This document shows, piece by piece, positions 48,858 to 61,470 of a stretch of DNA of 64,000 nt; position 1 is the stretch's first letter; the number at the start of each line of letters is the position of its first letter. This DNA is from Limnoperna fortunei (lineage: Eukaryota > Mollusca > Bivalvia > Mytilida > Modiolidae), in contig OX104114.1 in assembly GCA_944474755.1 (NCBI GenBank), positions 79,470,623 to 79,534,622 on the forward strand, read 5' to 3'. The position numbers were made by a program, and so were the translations under genes. The notes under the pieces are model-generated. The model saw only the letters and a list, made by a program, of their open reading frames with translations, was not told the DNA's origin and did no database searches.

Positions 48858-49959
48858 TGTAGCATTGATCTCAATTAAGTTATTTAGCATATCGTTAAGG
48901 AAAGTATTCTCTTGACAGCATTATGTGTTATATAAAGCAAAGTATACAGAAACTGTTTCAATATATACAGAACAAAACGCAAACACAGCTGTTCGCTGTT
49001 AAATTTAGTTCGTCAGTCTTACCTGGGAGTACTGTAGTATAACTAATTAATTTATAGGTTCTTGAAATTAAGTTTTTGAAAAAAATCACGCAAAATATCT
49101 GTAATATATGTTTGGTTGATTTTCTTTCATTTCCTTCTAGAACTTTCCAAAAGTGTGTAGCATTAGGAATTATGTAATTCATTCGCAAGTTTGTCGTACA
49201 AAGATGTATACTTGCTGTGCAGTAATTTCCTGTATTTACTTTCCTTTTCAATCATAGCGTCGTAATTTTTACTTGATATATTGTTTTATAGGTTTGTTTT
49301 AAACTTTATAGGCAAGCCTACATTCTCTTTGATTTTCTAAAACTTTTACAAGCACTATTACATTCACCGTCAATCCAATGCTGTTGATTTTCCAGTACTT
49401 ATTTGTAGTATTTTTTACTTTTGACATTTTTATAAATACCATAAGTGCCAATCGAAAATCATACCCAGATCCTCTAAAAGAGTAACAACATTATCATTAT
49501 CATTTTCCATACTTACAGCTCATTCAGACGATCAAGTTTTTGCATTATGTTACTTATCTTGTTTACGTCAATATTTTCCTGGAATTCTATTTGTTTTTTC
49601 AATTGTTTATGTCTTTGCTTTAGACCTAGGGTTAGTATATGGTACATTGGTTTTCATCTTTCTTAACATAATCAATTAAAAATACTAAGCGCGTTGGTGA
49701 ATGAACATTCGTGTAAAGTCTGCTCGTATCAAGAATATCAAAATTTGTAAATAATTTCAAAAGTTCAGGACTACCTATGCAATATTCAACGACACTGGCA
49801 TTCCTGCATATGAATCATTTCAAACAATCGTTACAGAATCTACCATCAACAATAAATTTAGTGTGGCCCTTACAAAAACTAATCAACTAATTGCAAGTCG
49901 TGAAAAAATTACGTTTGCGCAATCATGTTCAGAATACCCATTTTGCCCAAGACGATAAA
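48858..49959. other. Intergenic stretch, nothing recognised
   Basis: No repeat structure or convincing coding region was seen. Confidence 0.5.
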
Positions 49960-51250
49960 ATAATGTGTGACCTTATTTTTCTGAAGGAGGACATTTTGAC
50001 ATGGGGGCAATCTTGAAGAATCTGAAAACTGAGTTGCACAACTAGACATAGCATTCTAGGTTTGTGTAAAATTTCACGAGAATCCCTTGACTTGTTCTTC
50101 AGAAATGCCGGACAACTCTCTGCTAAGAAGGAAGCAAAAAAAAAATAATAATAATAAAGAATAACAATAACCATTGATGATTTCGATTGCAATCAAGTCC
50201 CCTCTCGTTTATCAAAATAGTAGGTCACATGGCATATTTTGGTTTGTACATTAAAATCTATCTATATACTGAATTTCATTCATATTGGGGACCGTTGACT
50301 TTGTTTAAGGGGGGAGTTTGGTAAGCCTTTACAGGGGCGGATGCAGCCTCAAATGAAAGGGGGGGGGGTCCAAATTTGTCATGGTGGCCCTCGCAGAGGT
50401 CGTATTACGTCAGGGGGTCTGGGGCTCTGAACGAAATTGTGTAAAATCCTGCATTCTGACGATTTCCTGACACCTAAAACATGTCCGTTAAAATGTCATT
50501 TTGTTATGCCAACACAAAAGTAGGGGTCCAGTCCCCATGCTTGTCAAAACGAAAGGGGGGGTCCGGACCCCCTGGACCCCCCCCTCTGGATCCGCCACTG
50601 CTTTACAAAATTGCGGCTTGTGCGTCAAAGTATTATTTTGCAATGCTCAATATAGTCAACTGTATCATTGTACTAATATCCATTGAAATTGCTATAGCCA
50701 TCACATCGATCTCAGATATGTACTTTTACTTTTTAAAAAAATCTAAAACCGACATGGCATTCTATACTTATGCAAAGTTTCACAAGGATCCCTCGACTTG
50801 TTCTACAAAAAAATGTGTTGTCGGACAAACTCTCTGCTAAAAAAGAAGCAAAAATAACTAGTAATACTGTGTTCGGATGCCAAAACAAAAGTCGTCAAAA
50901 ATCTCCATGTATAGTAAGTACTTCCTGAAATCAGTACAATATGCCAAAAAGAAATTTTTTTTGAAATCGAACAAAGTTGACTTTTTTGGGGTGGAGTGTA
51001 GTAACATAGCAGCCTTAACAAAAAGCGGCTTTCGCGTCAAATATTGTTCGGTCATATGCTCAGGATAGTCAAATGTATCAGTTTACCAATTTCTATAGAA
51101 ATAGCTCTAGCCATCCCAGAGATCTGAAAATGTACTTGAATTTTACCATTGACCATCTTGACTATTTAAAAAAATTGATGGAAACTTCAGCCCAACATAC
51201 TTACAAGTTTTTTGTTGATCAGACATCGCTTCTGTAAGAAAACGAGCGGG
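49960..51250 (+). repeat. Dispersed repeat in about three partial tandem copies
   Basis: Two landmark sets recur. ACATAGCATTCTAGG, TTTCACGAGAATCCC, TTGACTTGTTCT, GACAACTCTCTGCTAA at about 50044-50130 return at 50753-50840. TTGCGGCTTGTGCGTCAAA, ATAGTCAACTGTATCA and AGCCATCACATCGATCT at 50610-50715 return at about 51020-51120, a 410-bp period. The MITE at 50332 interrupts one copy. Small frames here are fragments of the repeat. Confidence 0.7.
50332..50600. mobile_element. hAT-like MITE
   Basis: The ends CAGGGGCGGATGCAG and CTGGATCCGCCACTG are imperfect inverted repeats of the CAGGGGCGGATCCAG type common in hAT elements. The interior is rich in G/C runs, including a GTCCGGACC palindrome at about 50560. 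Flanking CTTTA on both sides may be the remains of a target duplication. Length 269 bp, no coding capacity. Confidence 0.7.
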
Positions 51251-52094
51251 CAATATTAACGGGGAAAGTAAAAAAGAAAAAGGATAAAGACTAAGAACCG
51301 GACAAAAACAGTAAGTTGCGCAAACTTTTTTGGGCGACTTAATGTGACACTGGGCATAACAGTGTCCATGTGTAATAGAAATAACTTAAAGAAATAAAAC
51401 TTTTCAGACTTACATTGTGTTTATAGACAACCTCATGATGACGACTTTAAAATTACTTATGGTAGATATAAATTCAACATTAGTGTAAGATTGCAAGTAA
51501 AGTTTGCGCTAAATCAATTTTTAATACGAAATTTCGTGTAAATAATAAGTCGCTTTGCTTGCAAGAATGTAATTTTTCTGGTGAGAAAGGAGAAATGTAC
51601 GATATGAAAATTAAGCACTACAACGTGAATACTACAAATCAGAATTAAGTGCGCAAATTTACATAAACTTGTTTTTGATTATATAAATTTAATGTATTAC
51701 GTTTGGTAATAATACTAAACAAACAAATATGGCTTTGAGATGTTTAAAATACTGGAATAATCTAAATTCTTAAATAAATACAAACTAACAAATCTATTAC
51801 AACGATATAATTTAGTGCAAATAAGTTTGAAAGGACAAACCTCAAGAAATCCCCATGAAACAACCATGAAATAATGTTGTATTTTTTGCAATATAAGTGT
51901 GCACATCTTATTAGATGTATTTAACAACACTTGTAAAATTATAGAAAGTCAAGTTTCCGAAAGGAATTCCGACGGTTTTCAAGTGAATAAATTGTATACA
52001 AACTGTTTGCTTGAAAAGAACGAAACAATACACAACAATACCGCACGCAGAATTAACAAAGCTTAAATAACTAAGCAATCGTCCAAAGTTCTTC

Positions 52095-52328
52095 CTAAAA
52101 ATAAATATCATATGGTGTGTATAGATGCTGACAGCTACAACAGTCTCTTAATAAAGCGGCAACGTCGGCCGACATCTTGTACCATTTCCCGCTTATTAAA
52201 CATTTCATCATTTCCGGTTGAATAAATCGCCTCTTATTCCAGTTATACAAATGGTTGTGGAATGCAAACTCGCCCTGTAAAAATCCCAAAAGTGAACTCA
52301 ATAGGATTACAACAATAAGTACCTTCAT
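52095..52328 (-). CDS. Candidate small secreted cysteine-containing peptide
   Basis: A 77-residue frame starting at an ATG with A-rich context. Residues 1-19 form a clear signal peptide (basic Lys2, hydrophobic core VLIVVILLSSLLGF, likely cleavage after FLQG). The mature part has a dibasic KR at about 32-33 inside NWNKRRF, and four cysteines: one in MMKCL and three in DCCSC near the end. The segment with SADVAALLRDCC uses more GC-rich codons than the surrounding AT-rich DNA, which favours real coding. It could be a peptide hormone precursor or a defence-type peptide; I do not recognise the family. No second exon, polyA signal or promoter can be fixed. A chance frame in AT-rich DNA remains possible. 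Confidence 0.45.
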   Translation of the reverse strand: MKVLIVVILLSSLLGFLQGEFAFHNHLYNWNKRRFIQPEMMKCLISGKWYKMSADVAALLRDCCSCQHLYTPYDIYF

Positions 52329-52368
52329 ATTTGAAATGTTTAATAATTCAATCCAGCTATATGAATAA

Positions 52369-52545
52369 CGTCTTCTAAGTGTTTTATCTAGCTTTTCTTA
52401 ATCAACGTACTCCAAAAGTTTTGCTGTAACGATTCTGAAATCAACGGGCTCTAAATGTTGTATGTAACGTTTCAGAAACCGGAAAACGACGTCGTCTTTG
52501 TGTTTTATTTAACCTTTTCTGGAATTAACGTGTTATAAATTTCTA
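52369..52545 (+). repeat. Partial direct duplication of about 120-bp spacing
   Basis: ACGTCTTCTAAGTGTTTTAT and CTTTTCTTAATCAACGT at 52369-52410 resemble ACGTCGTCTTTGTGTTTTAT and CTTTTCTGGAATTAACGT at 52489-52531. It lies just upstream of the peptide candidate (which reads leftward), so it could affect its promoter. Confidence 0.5.
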
Positions 52546-52549
52546 TCGT

Positions 52550-54072
52550 ATTCTTACTAGCGCAGCAGTTTAATCATATATTTTGCTGCTAAATGATTCA
52601 GTATTTATTGTGTATACCTGTTTGGTACAAATTAAATACGAAGGCTGTCATTATGTCGACTCTTCTTACGAAAACGATAATTTTCTGCCTACGAAAAGAA
52701 CTGCACATACAATAACCTTTAATTATTTACCTACGAAATCAAATTACATATTACTGTAGCATTTATAATGATAGATAATTGCTCACTATTAACCATCACA
52801 TATTGATTTACACAAAGGGTGATCAGGTGTGCTAAACTGAAAAAACACACATTTATTTAAGGTATTTTATGACAAAAAAATAAATAAATATAAAAAAAAC
52901 AAAACAAAACACAGAACATAAACTACAGGAATAATTTAATTTCAGCATTTGTTATATAGCTGTTGTCACTTAACAATTAAGGTTTTTATTGTACTGAAGA
53001 AACAGTTTAAAATCTGCTTCGTATTTAGCTCGGTGTCAACGACAGTTTAACTTAAAATAAAACGCATTGCGATTCTTGACTGTTGATTGATTTGCAAGAA
53101 TGTTCTGCTGTGAAGACTATCCTAAACTGTCGATTAGACGGCAAAATAAAATTGCAGTGACAGCCACTATAGATTGTTCATTGGACTGCACGAAGGTTCT
53201 GCAATGACGTTCATGATTAAACTGTACAAACGATCTGCAGGTATGACAATTCTACCGTGATAACCATCCTGAACGGTATCCTAGATTGTTGATTGGGCGA
53301 AAAAAACGTGGATTAAGTGACTCGTGAGGAGTGTGCTTAATATTTATAGTAGTTTTAAATATTGCTGAATATATCAAACATAAAACTTACGAACTAAAAT
53401 AATCACTCAACGATAGTACAAGGAATCACACAAAACTCATGGAAAGCAAACAACAGAAGGGAAAACACTTTGGGGACAGTCACATAAATCAATTGTATGG
53501 AAGGGATGAACCGGTTAATGGAATCTAAATGGAATTTATATAATAAGAAATACAAACAACTACAAACTGTATAATACAACAAAATAACAATACCAGGGTA
53601 AACATATCCTGCCCTGGAACTGGTCGGTTGAAACCAAATTGTGTGACCCCTCTTACTGCTATACAAAAATAATACAGACATGCATAGTAGTAGGCCACAA
53701 ACATAAACAAATACAGAAATCTAATTTCCAGAACACAACATAAAACAGAATTAAAAAAAAAACAATCGATAAAATACACATGTATAAAAAATAACTACAC
53801 GAATAACACCAAAAGCCTTTCAAATATAATTTTGCAATATTAGGTACATCCGGATTACACAACTTAATAATGCATTTGCACGATTAAGAAAATGTACTTT
53901 AACACGTGTGCATATGTCACTTACTTTAAATTATAGCATAGTATGCAACACAATTCATATATATAACTATTAACTATCATAGATGCTGCTATCCACCCAC
54001 ACTAATCATTTCTGTATTTCTCTAAAAAAGGAAATTTGAACTGCACCGATAATATATCAGGGGCCGTTCATG
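52550..54072. other. Intergenic stretch, nothing recognised
   Basis: Frames at 53403-53862 on the minus strand overlap one another and are rich in Tyr, Cys, Phe and Val. A short GGTTTCAACC on the minus strand is reminiscent of a tRNA B box but has no matching A box. Confidence 0.5.
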
Positions 54073-54300
54073 TCACAATTGTAATGTTTACAACGACTTG
54101 CTTTTTCCTATCGCGATACTTGTTAAAAGCATCGCGATACTTATTAATAGCATCGCGATACTTGTTAAAAGCATCGCGATTGAAAAAACCTTTATGCATA
54201 GTGTAAAAAGTATCGGCTTCCTTTAAAAAAGCATCTACTTAATTTTTTTATCTACCTGACACATCATCACAATTGTGATGTTCTATCGACTTGCTTTTTA
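54073..54300 (+). repeat. 21-bp palindromic-core array between direct repeats
   Basis: ATCGCGAT, a perfect 8-bp palindrome, begins units at 54110, 54131, 54152 and 54173, exactly 21 bp apart, with ACTTGTTAAAAGC spacers. The flanking segment CACAATTGTAATGTT and CGACTTGCTTTTT at 54074-54107 recurs as CACAATTGTGATGTT and CGACTTGCTTTTT at 54270-54300. Confidence 0.8.
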
Positions 54301-56702
54301 TACATATATGACGTGGCCACATTCGGAACAAATCTTATCCTATTTATTTGAATTAATAGCTATGTGTATAAAATAAAAAAAATGATTTAATACTAAGTTG
54401 TGACATTTAATAATTACATGTAGTTTAAGATTTTACATTTGTGTTTGTATATTATTTTCAGAGTATTGTATCAGATCTATTTTAAGTCCATGAAAACGAT
54501 TTAGACATTTCACATCATGTTGCTCAAATCCATAATAATGCTGGTTTGACATTAACCAACAACAAATATTAGCTTTCTTAAAAATCTAACCGTCTCTAAG
54601 CTTTATTTTTGTTTGTGGACAAAAATACGTACTGTTTTTAAATGTTTAATTGCAATATGTATTGTTATTATTTACATCACTTCATTATTAAGTACACAAT
54701 GTTAAGATAGCAAAATCAGGCAACCGCAAAATATAGATCAGAGGCAGCCATTGAAGCATGCACTGTGCTAAGCATCTCTAGATGCATCATACGTGGAAAG
54801 ATAGTTGATGTGAACCTTGTCAGTAAGCAGGAAAAGAATTAAATTTTTTTTCCTAACCGGAGTCATTTGTCCATAAAATACAGATCAGAAGCAGTATCCA
54901 AGAATGCATTGGGGTTAGTTCCTAGATGCATTGCAGTTCGCGAAAATGTCACGCTTCTGAAATTTCCGGCAATTTCCTCCGTGTTTCTCCGTTTAAGTTT
55001 TATGATACACATTTTATGATAAACATACACAAATTAATGCCACTTTCCTTTTTAAACCAGTTTGCTTTCCATTATCTTGCATATTTTTAGCTTTTTTCAT
55101 CGTAAACGTTACGTGATAGCTCGGCTTTTTGTGAAGTGGCTACAAACGGCGGTCGTCCTATTATGATTGCTACCGCTAATCATGCGGGGTTTTCATCCCT
55201 AACTTTGCTCTGCTTATTTGATGGCCAATCGGCAGCTATCTCCAGATTTAGCAGCCAATCAAGACACAGCATTGTTTATCTGTTATCCTTGAGGTACGAC
55301 TAGTTTCCGCAGTTTAGCTTTTAATTATTTATCCGGTTTTGCATGCGGTACGGGAATAATTTTTCTTTTTAAATTCTCACCTGCACTGATTTTGCATCTA
55401 AAGTATATCTATTAAAGCTGAGTGGACGCTCATGCGTCCGATGTCCGTTCTATGGTCCGAAAGGTTTGAAATCCGAATTGGCATTGGTCCGAAGGACCGA
55501 TGATCCGAAAACTTGAATAATTCCGAACTTTGTTTTCCGTTTTTTTTCATATATAAAACATGTGGTGAATAATCTGGCAATGGTGAACCGGGGGGTAAAG
55601 TTGTATGCCTTCTTCGAATATGTTTATATTATTTTATATTACATTATATTTATTTAATTTTTTTCTTTTTAAGTAAGAAAATTTATTTCACAAGATTTGA
55701 AAAATTTCATAATCAACAAGTTAAAGATGTAGAAGCGCAATCGGATCACTTCGGTTATTTCTGCCTATATATATTTACGGAAATATCCGACACTTTGTAG
55801 TTAAAACGCTCATTCCCCTTTTTCAAACAATATACCACGTGACTAAGGTTTTCGAACAGGTATTTACAACGTATACGAACAAGATATTTTAGGTACAGAG
55901 TACAGAGGTATTTGAAATGTATAAATGATCAAATATATAAATTATTGAAAACCCTTTGATTATTTTACAACCAGGCATAGAATAGCCCTAGCTTGATTTT
56001 GGTCACACTTTGAGGCTTGTTTGGTGTTTTTATTGTTCTCTTTAAAGTTTTTACTGTGTTTTGTGTTTTAATATTTCGATAAGAGCGATAGAAAGGATAT
56101 GCCGATCTCTGGGTATTTATAAGATGAACAACGAAAAACAGAAATGTTAGCAGTTTCTACCTCTTAACCCCTCTTAATTAACAAAGGAAGAGAAAAAATA
56201 AAGAACTAGGATAAAGGATACAAAGGCTTAATGATGATTATTCTGCCAGTAGAAGAAACATACAGGAAAACTATAAAGCATTGCGTTATGTCGTCACATT
56301 ATTTGTTTAGTCATGTGCCATGGGATACTTAAAATAAAACCTAAAATAAATTTTTAGTTTCAAATATTTTTTGTATACCCCAACTCGACGAGAGTCGACC
56401 GGGAGTAAATAATGGTTCTCATCTCAGTCCGTCCGTTCGTCGGTCCGTCCGTCCACATTTGTTTCCGGATGATAAATCAAAAATCTTGCCTCCGATTTCA
56501 ATAAAACTATGGAATATTTTGTGCCAAGGGCCAGTTTTGGGCCACCTATTTTATTCTACGTTCAATGTCGTAGGGCCAATATCACATTGCTAACCCTAGG
56601 TAATTCTCGTCTATGACGTCGTTTTTCCTGCGACTTCTGTCTTTGCAAGTGCGCGAAATGTTGACGTCTGTTAAATGAATTTGCGTTCTCTTTTGCTACT
56701 TA
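54301..56702. other. Intergenic stretch with a GTCC-rich patch
   Basis: At about 56380-56460 the text CTCGACGAGAGTCGACCGGG (a self-complementary stretch) is followed by GTCCGTCCGTTCGTCGGTCC-type repeats, a signature of a dispersed bivalve repeat. At 55430-55515 GGTCCGA/ATCCGAA-like motifs recur loosely. No gene was recognised. Confidence 0.5.
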
Positions 56703-57987
56703 GGCCACACAGAATTAATTTCTTGTTCTTCGGACTTTAACTTTGAAAATAAGGAGCGAGCGAGCGAAATTTTTATTATTATTATTTTTTTTTTGAAATT
56801 CTGATTTTGACGAGCGAATGATTTTTTTTAAGGCGAGCGACATGTTTTTAGTTTTTTTAAAAAGATTTTTTTCAGGTTTTCATAGTTAAACTGATGCGAG
56901 CGAGCGATTTTTTTTTAATTTTGAAGAAAATAACTGAAATTTAAAAAATGTATTTGATATTAAACAAGTGCTTGTTCTCAGTGTTTTATTACTTAACCAA
57001 TTGATTAATAAATTATATAGCAGAATAGAATTGTCTTGAATTATTTTTTCTCTTCTGAAAAGATGCTGCCTTATCGTTTTATCAATAGGTACAGACGGAC
57101 CAACAGACAGCCCATACCACTATTCAGTTATGTATCCAAATCTTTTTGGCAAGGCATAATTTCAAGATTGATTAAAAGAAATAATAAAAGACTACCTGTC
57201 TTTATTAACAATAACAAACCGTAAAAATAACACATTTTCCCTACCCAAAAGCTTGGGATTGTCCTTAATTTTGATTCCTATAGTGTTGTCATAACTAAGG
57301 TTAGAAACATTGGCGTGCGTTGAAAGCTTCCCTTGTATGCATGTAAATAGGTGATAAAGGTAACATTAATTTATTTGGATTCGATTTTTGCTATACGATT
57401 CTAATTCTATATAGCAGGTCGGGAAAATCCCATGTTTTATTATTTTATTTATTTAATATTATAACTACTTTTTACTTTTATCACTTTCAATTTTAAACAA
57501 TTTCATTGACATACGGTCCGAATAGGCCTGACATACGTTCCGAATTGTCCTGATATACGGTCCGAATTGTCCTGACATACGGTCCGAATTGTCCTGACAT
57601 ACGGTCCGAATTGTCTGGGGGCCAAATTGTCTGGTACCCAAGGTATCGTCCGTTCGACATTCTAATGCTGTATTTGGTAGCAGTACTTTAAACTGGGTGG
57701 CAACTGCTGCCACAACCAAACACTTGTTTTCTACATTTTACTTTCGGTTTTGATTTTATAGGGGACTGAAAAGGTATTTTAACTGATTTCTGATTGAATC
57801 TCGAGCTATCGGAGCACTTTGATGAAAATCGTAAAACGCGGCGAAGATTATTTTTTTTTAGACAACTTCCGGTTCTGGACGTGGGCGGGTTTCCGGTTAA
57901 TGCGGGCGGAAGAAATTTTTTTTTTTCTTTCTGAAATAATTTTACGTGCGGGCGGTCCGACGAACAAGTAATTAATTCGGCCTGGCC
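56703..57987. mobile_element. Harbinger-like non-autonomous DNA transposon, copy 2
   Basis: Same family and orientation as 44869-46089. The left end GGCCACACAGAATTAATT and the complement of the right end GGCCAGGCCGAATTAATT are inverted repeats; TTA flanks both sides (56700-56702, 57988-57990). It lacks the SINE-like insertion of copy 1 but has about 430 extra bases at 57234-57665. A 62-codon frame (57036-57224) is not matched by an intact frame in copy 1 and is not supported as a protein. Confidence 0.88.
57508..57620 (+). repeat. 22-bp tandem array, five units
   Basis: GACATACGGTCCGAATTGTC-type units repeat every 22 bp; the core CGGTCCG is an odd-length palindrome around T. The array lies inside the extra segment of the Harbinger-like copy 2. 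Only one orientation is present. Confidence 0.85.
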
Positions 57988-57990
57988 TTA

Positions 57991-59888
57991 GAAACTGCGG
58001 ACGAATCTACATATCACGCGTACACTCATTTGTTGTTGTGCTATTTCTTAATATATATATGACATTTTTTATGTGCATAACTTTTCATAAACATTTTTAT
58101 TTACTTTTTTTCGCATTGTTTATTACCCAGCATTTGCATGTTTCAATGCAAATGTGTAGCGTTATCGACATTTCAAAAGAATTCCCTTAAGTAGGGGGTC
58201 GCCTAACACTTGCTGTAAGATGTCTTTGGTCCATGCTGAAGTCCTTACTGTGACTTGACAGGTGAAGAACAACAATAAAAGCGCTGCTCGCTTGCTTTAT
58301 TGTCTTTTCGTGTGTGAAAGGAGTTTGTGTCAAGAATTATTACACCATATCCCTTCATTTTTATTTTATTATTTGTATGAACTATGAATAGCTTTAGGAG
58401 TTTAATATTAATAATAACATTGCTGTGCTAAATAACACTTTAGAAATGATAAGTAAATTAAATAACGAAATAAAGAAATAAACCATAAAATGCAAAATAT
58501 TTTATGTCTCCACACAAATATGATTTGCAATACAGAATTTGTGGTGACGTCCAAGACCACACCAGCGGCATGCAGTCCTAGTACGGTGTCTTCCGCCAAA
58601 CCGGTCCTGTCGGAGCATAGACAATACTCTTTCACTTTACAAGCAGGAAGTTTTCTTATTGAAATCCGTCGGTTTCGATTCGATCTTTCGTTGACAATAT
58701 TATCCGCTCTCCGCTAGAGATGTTCTGCTCATAAGTCCTCTATAACACTTTGCAAAAACTGCAGCCTGGTTTTCAAAGGTCTTTCACACGAGTGTTTAGT
58801 ATACAAAATTAAAGATTAAATACTAATTTTTCCAGACCATAAGCGTTTTTCTGCCATCATAATAGTACGCTACCATGGCATCGGCCAGGTAAACCCTAGA
58901 ACGAATAATCATACATTCGCGTTTTTGTTGTTGTTGTTTTTTGTTGTTTCTTTTTTGCGAGGTACGAATTTAGTCCCATTACTCGTAATGTAGCAGAGTG
59001 GGAGTGAATCACTCCCGGCACTGATGTCCAACAGAAGTTGCATATATAATCCGCGTCAACCTTGATATCTTTCAACAGTGTCACCATTTTTTTTATCGGT
59101 TGCGTGTTTAGAATCGATCATTATTGAAAGTGTTGATAATTATTGAAGTTTGTAAAAACCCGCTGTGCGTTTTGTATTAATTTACATTCCTATCTCTGTT
59201 TAATTACGTTTACTACTCGAAAAACATTGAGAAAACCAGAATCTGAATGGCGTGTTGCATCTTGGGAAGGCATTTTTAAATTACTGGATTCTTGCTACGG
59301 AATGTTTGTTACAGTATGCAAATTAGCACGATTATACTAAAATTAGGTCACATTATCCATATACAGACAAATGATCAACATCGCATTCTCCACGTGCATC
59401 TTCAAAGACGAAAATGGAAATTTCTTCAATAAAGGTCGTTTCCCGTTATTATCGCAATGCCTGAAGCTTTAATAACGTAAAGAAGATGAATATTGTGTTT
59501 GAATTTTGTATAAATAGACCAAAGTTAGAAATTTTCGTTTGCTACATTACGAGCAATAGCACTTAATTCTGCCGTTAATCAGACAAATTTAAAAAAAAAT
59601 AACTTTGGATTATAACGACGTTAAAATTCGGCCTAGGCCAACCCCACCCATATATTTATTATAGAAAGTTACAACATTTGGTTTTCCTGATTGTTATTAT
59701 TTACGGACATTTGTGTCGACAGTAGTCTAACAGACTTTTGTCTACAGGTTTGTCTATACCCACAAAGTAATAGCTGACCCTTCCTTGCATAAACGTGTTC
59801 ATTTTCACGAAGATTTGCGTTCTTTATCAACTTTGGCATTGCTCGATTGGCCCTCAGAGTTCCTGTAAAATATGTTCGTGCAAGAAGT
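57991..59888. other. Intergenic stretch with one locally GC-richer segment
   Basis: At about 58540-58720 the composition is more balanced and both strands are open. The minus frame reads DRTGLAEDTVLGLHAAGVVL and continues DVTTNSVLQI; I do not recognise it. It could be a degenerate repeat or an exon fragment. Nothing else was recognised. Confidence 0.4.
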
Positions 59889-60152
59889 TTGTTTGTTTGA
59901 ATGGTGTTTTTTAACGCCACTTTCAGCAATTTTTCAGATATATCGTGGCGTCCAGTTTTTATTCGCCGGAGGAAGCCGGAGTACCTGGAGAGAACCTTGA
60001 CCTGCGGTAGGAAAATTGGCAATCCTTGTCGATTAAGATTGGAGTCGAGTACACCCTGTCTGCAGTGAGAATCGAACCCGCAATCTCAGTGTTGACAAAC
60101 TATGTGATCAATAGTAGACGAACTACCTTAACCACTCGGCCACCGAGGTCCC
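59889..60152 (-). mobile_element. tRNA-derived SINE with target-site duplication
   Basis: Inverted full-length copy with tail TTTGTTTGAATGGTG on the left and head complement CCACTCGGCCACCGAGG on the right. The B box complement GAATCGAACCCGCAATCTCA is intact. Flanks TCGTGCAAGAAGT (59876-59888) and TCGTGCAATAAGT (60153-60165) match except at one base. Confidence 0.92.
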
Positions 60153-60530
60153 TCGTGCAATAAGTAACTCCTTTGCTAACATTATTGAAGTAAACAAATT
60201 GTCACAAACTACATGATAATACTAATTTAGCAAGTGTGAAGAAAGTACATATCAATAACGTGAGATCTTTGTGTAGTGTCAAGCGGAGTTGGATCATATC
60301 TTCTACTTCTATAAACAATAGTATTAGACATAAAACCCGTTTACAGATTTAGTAATTAACCATAATTTTACGCCAAATATAGCAGCTTGTGATGGAATAT
60401 ACTGAAGTTTTGCAGTTCTACCTCTAGTACCTTTTCAGACTTTCAACCATTGACACAATTTGTTCTGGAAAGTAGTGTTTTTTATTGTGTATTTAAAAGA
60501 TAACACCGAAATTTGTTCGTTGTTGAATAG

Positions 60531-61470
60531 TAGAAGCCGTAAGGGGACATGAAAAATAAGAAGAGAATTTTTTTTTAATTCGTTATCTCGATAAAACAAA
60601 ATTGTTATATCGAGATCTCGATAAAACAGTCTATCGTTATTTCGAGAAAACGATACTGTTATATCATGATCTCAATATAAAGATTTCGTTATCTTGAGAA
60701 AACGATATTGTTATATCGTGATCTCGATATAAAGATATCGATATCTCGAAAAACGATACTGTTATCTCGAGAAATCGAGATAACAGTATCGTTTTCTCGA
60801 GATAACGATATATTTTTATTGAGATCACGATATAACAATATTGTTTTCTCGAGATAACGATCTATTTTTATCGAGATCTCGATATAACAATATCCAGATC
60901 GTTTTCTCGAGATAACGATACACTTGTTTTATTGAGATCAGATATAATAATATAGTTTTCTCGAGATAACAGTATCGTTTTCTCGCGATAACGATATATT
61001 TTATATTGAGATCACGATATAACCATATCGTTTTCACGAGATGACAATATCGTTTTCTCGAGATAACAGTATCGTTTTCTCGGGATAACGATATATTTAA
61101 TATTGAGATCGCGATATAACAATATCGTTTTCTCGAGATAACAATATCGTTTTCTCGAGATAACAGTATCGTTTTCTCGAGATAACAGTATCGTTTTCTC
61201 GAGATAACGATATCTTTATATCGAGATCACGATATAACAATATCGTTTTCTCGAGATAACGATACATTGTTTTATCGAGATCTCGATATAACAATTTCGT
61301 TTTCTCGAGATAACGAAATCTTTATATTGAGATCACGATATAACAGTATCGTTTTCTCGCGACAACGATAGACTGTTTTATCGATCTCGATAAAACAAAA
61401 TTGTTATATCGAGATAACGAATTAAAAAAAAATTTCTTCTTATTTTTCATGTCCCCTTACGGCTTCCGTA
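60531..61470. mobile_element. Foldback element with 22-bp palindromic-core repeats, copy A
   Basis: Terminal inverted repeats of about 35 bases (AGAAGCCGTAAGGGGACATG with GAAAAATAAGAAG; complement at the right ending TACGGCTTCCGTA) enclose arrays of 22-bp units of the form CGTTTTCTCGAGATAACAGT-AT. TCTCGAGA in the unit is a perfect 8-bp palindrome. The left array is shorter than the right. TGAATAG flanks both ends (60524-60530, 61471-61477), a 7-bp target duplication, possibly 8. Minus-strand frames reading YRDLDI and EKTIL are translations of the repeat. No transposase. Confidence 0.9.
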
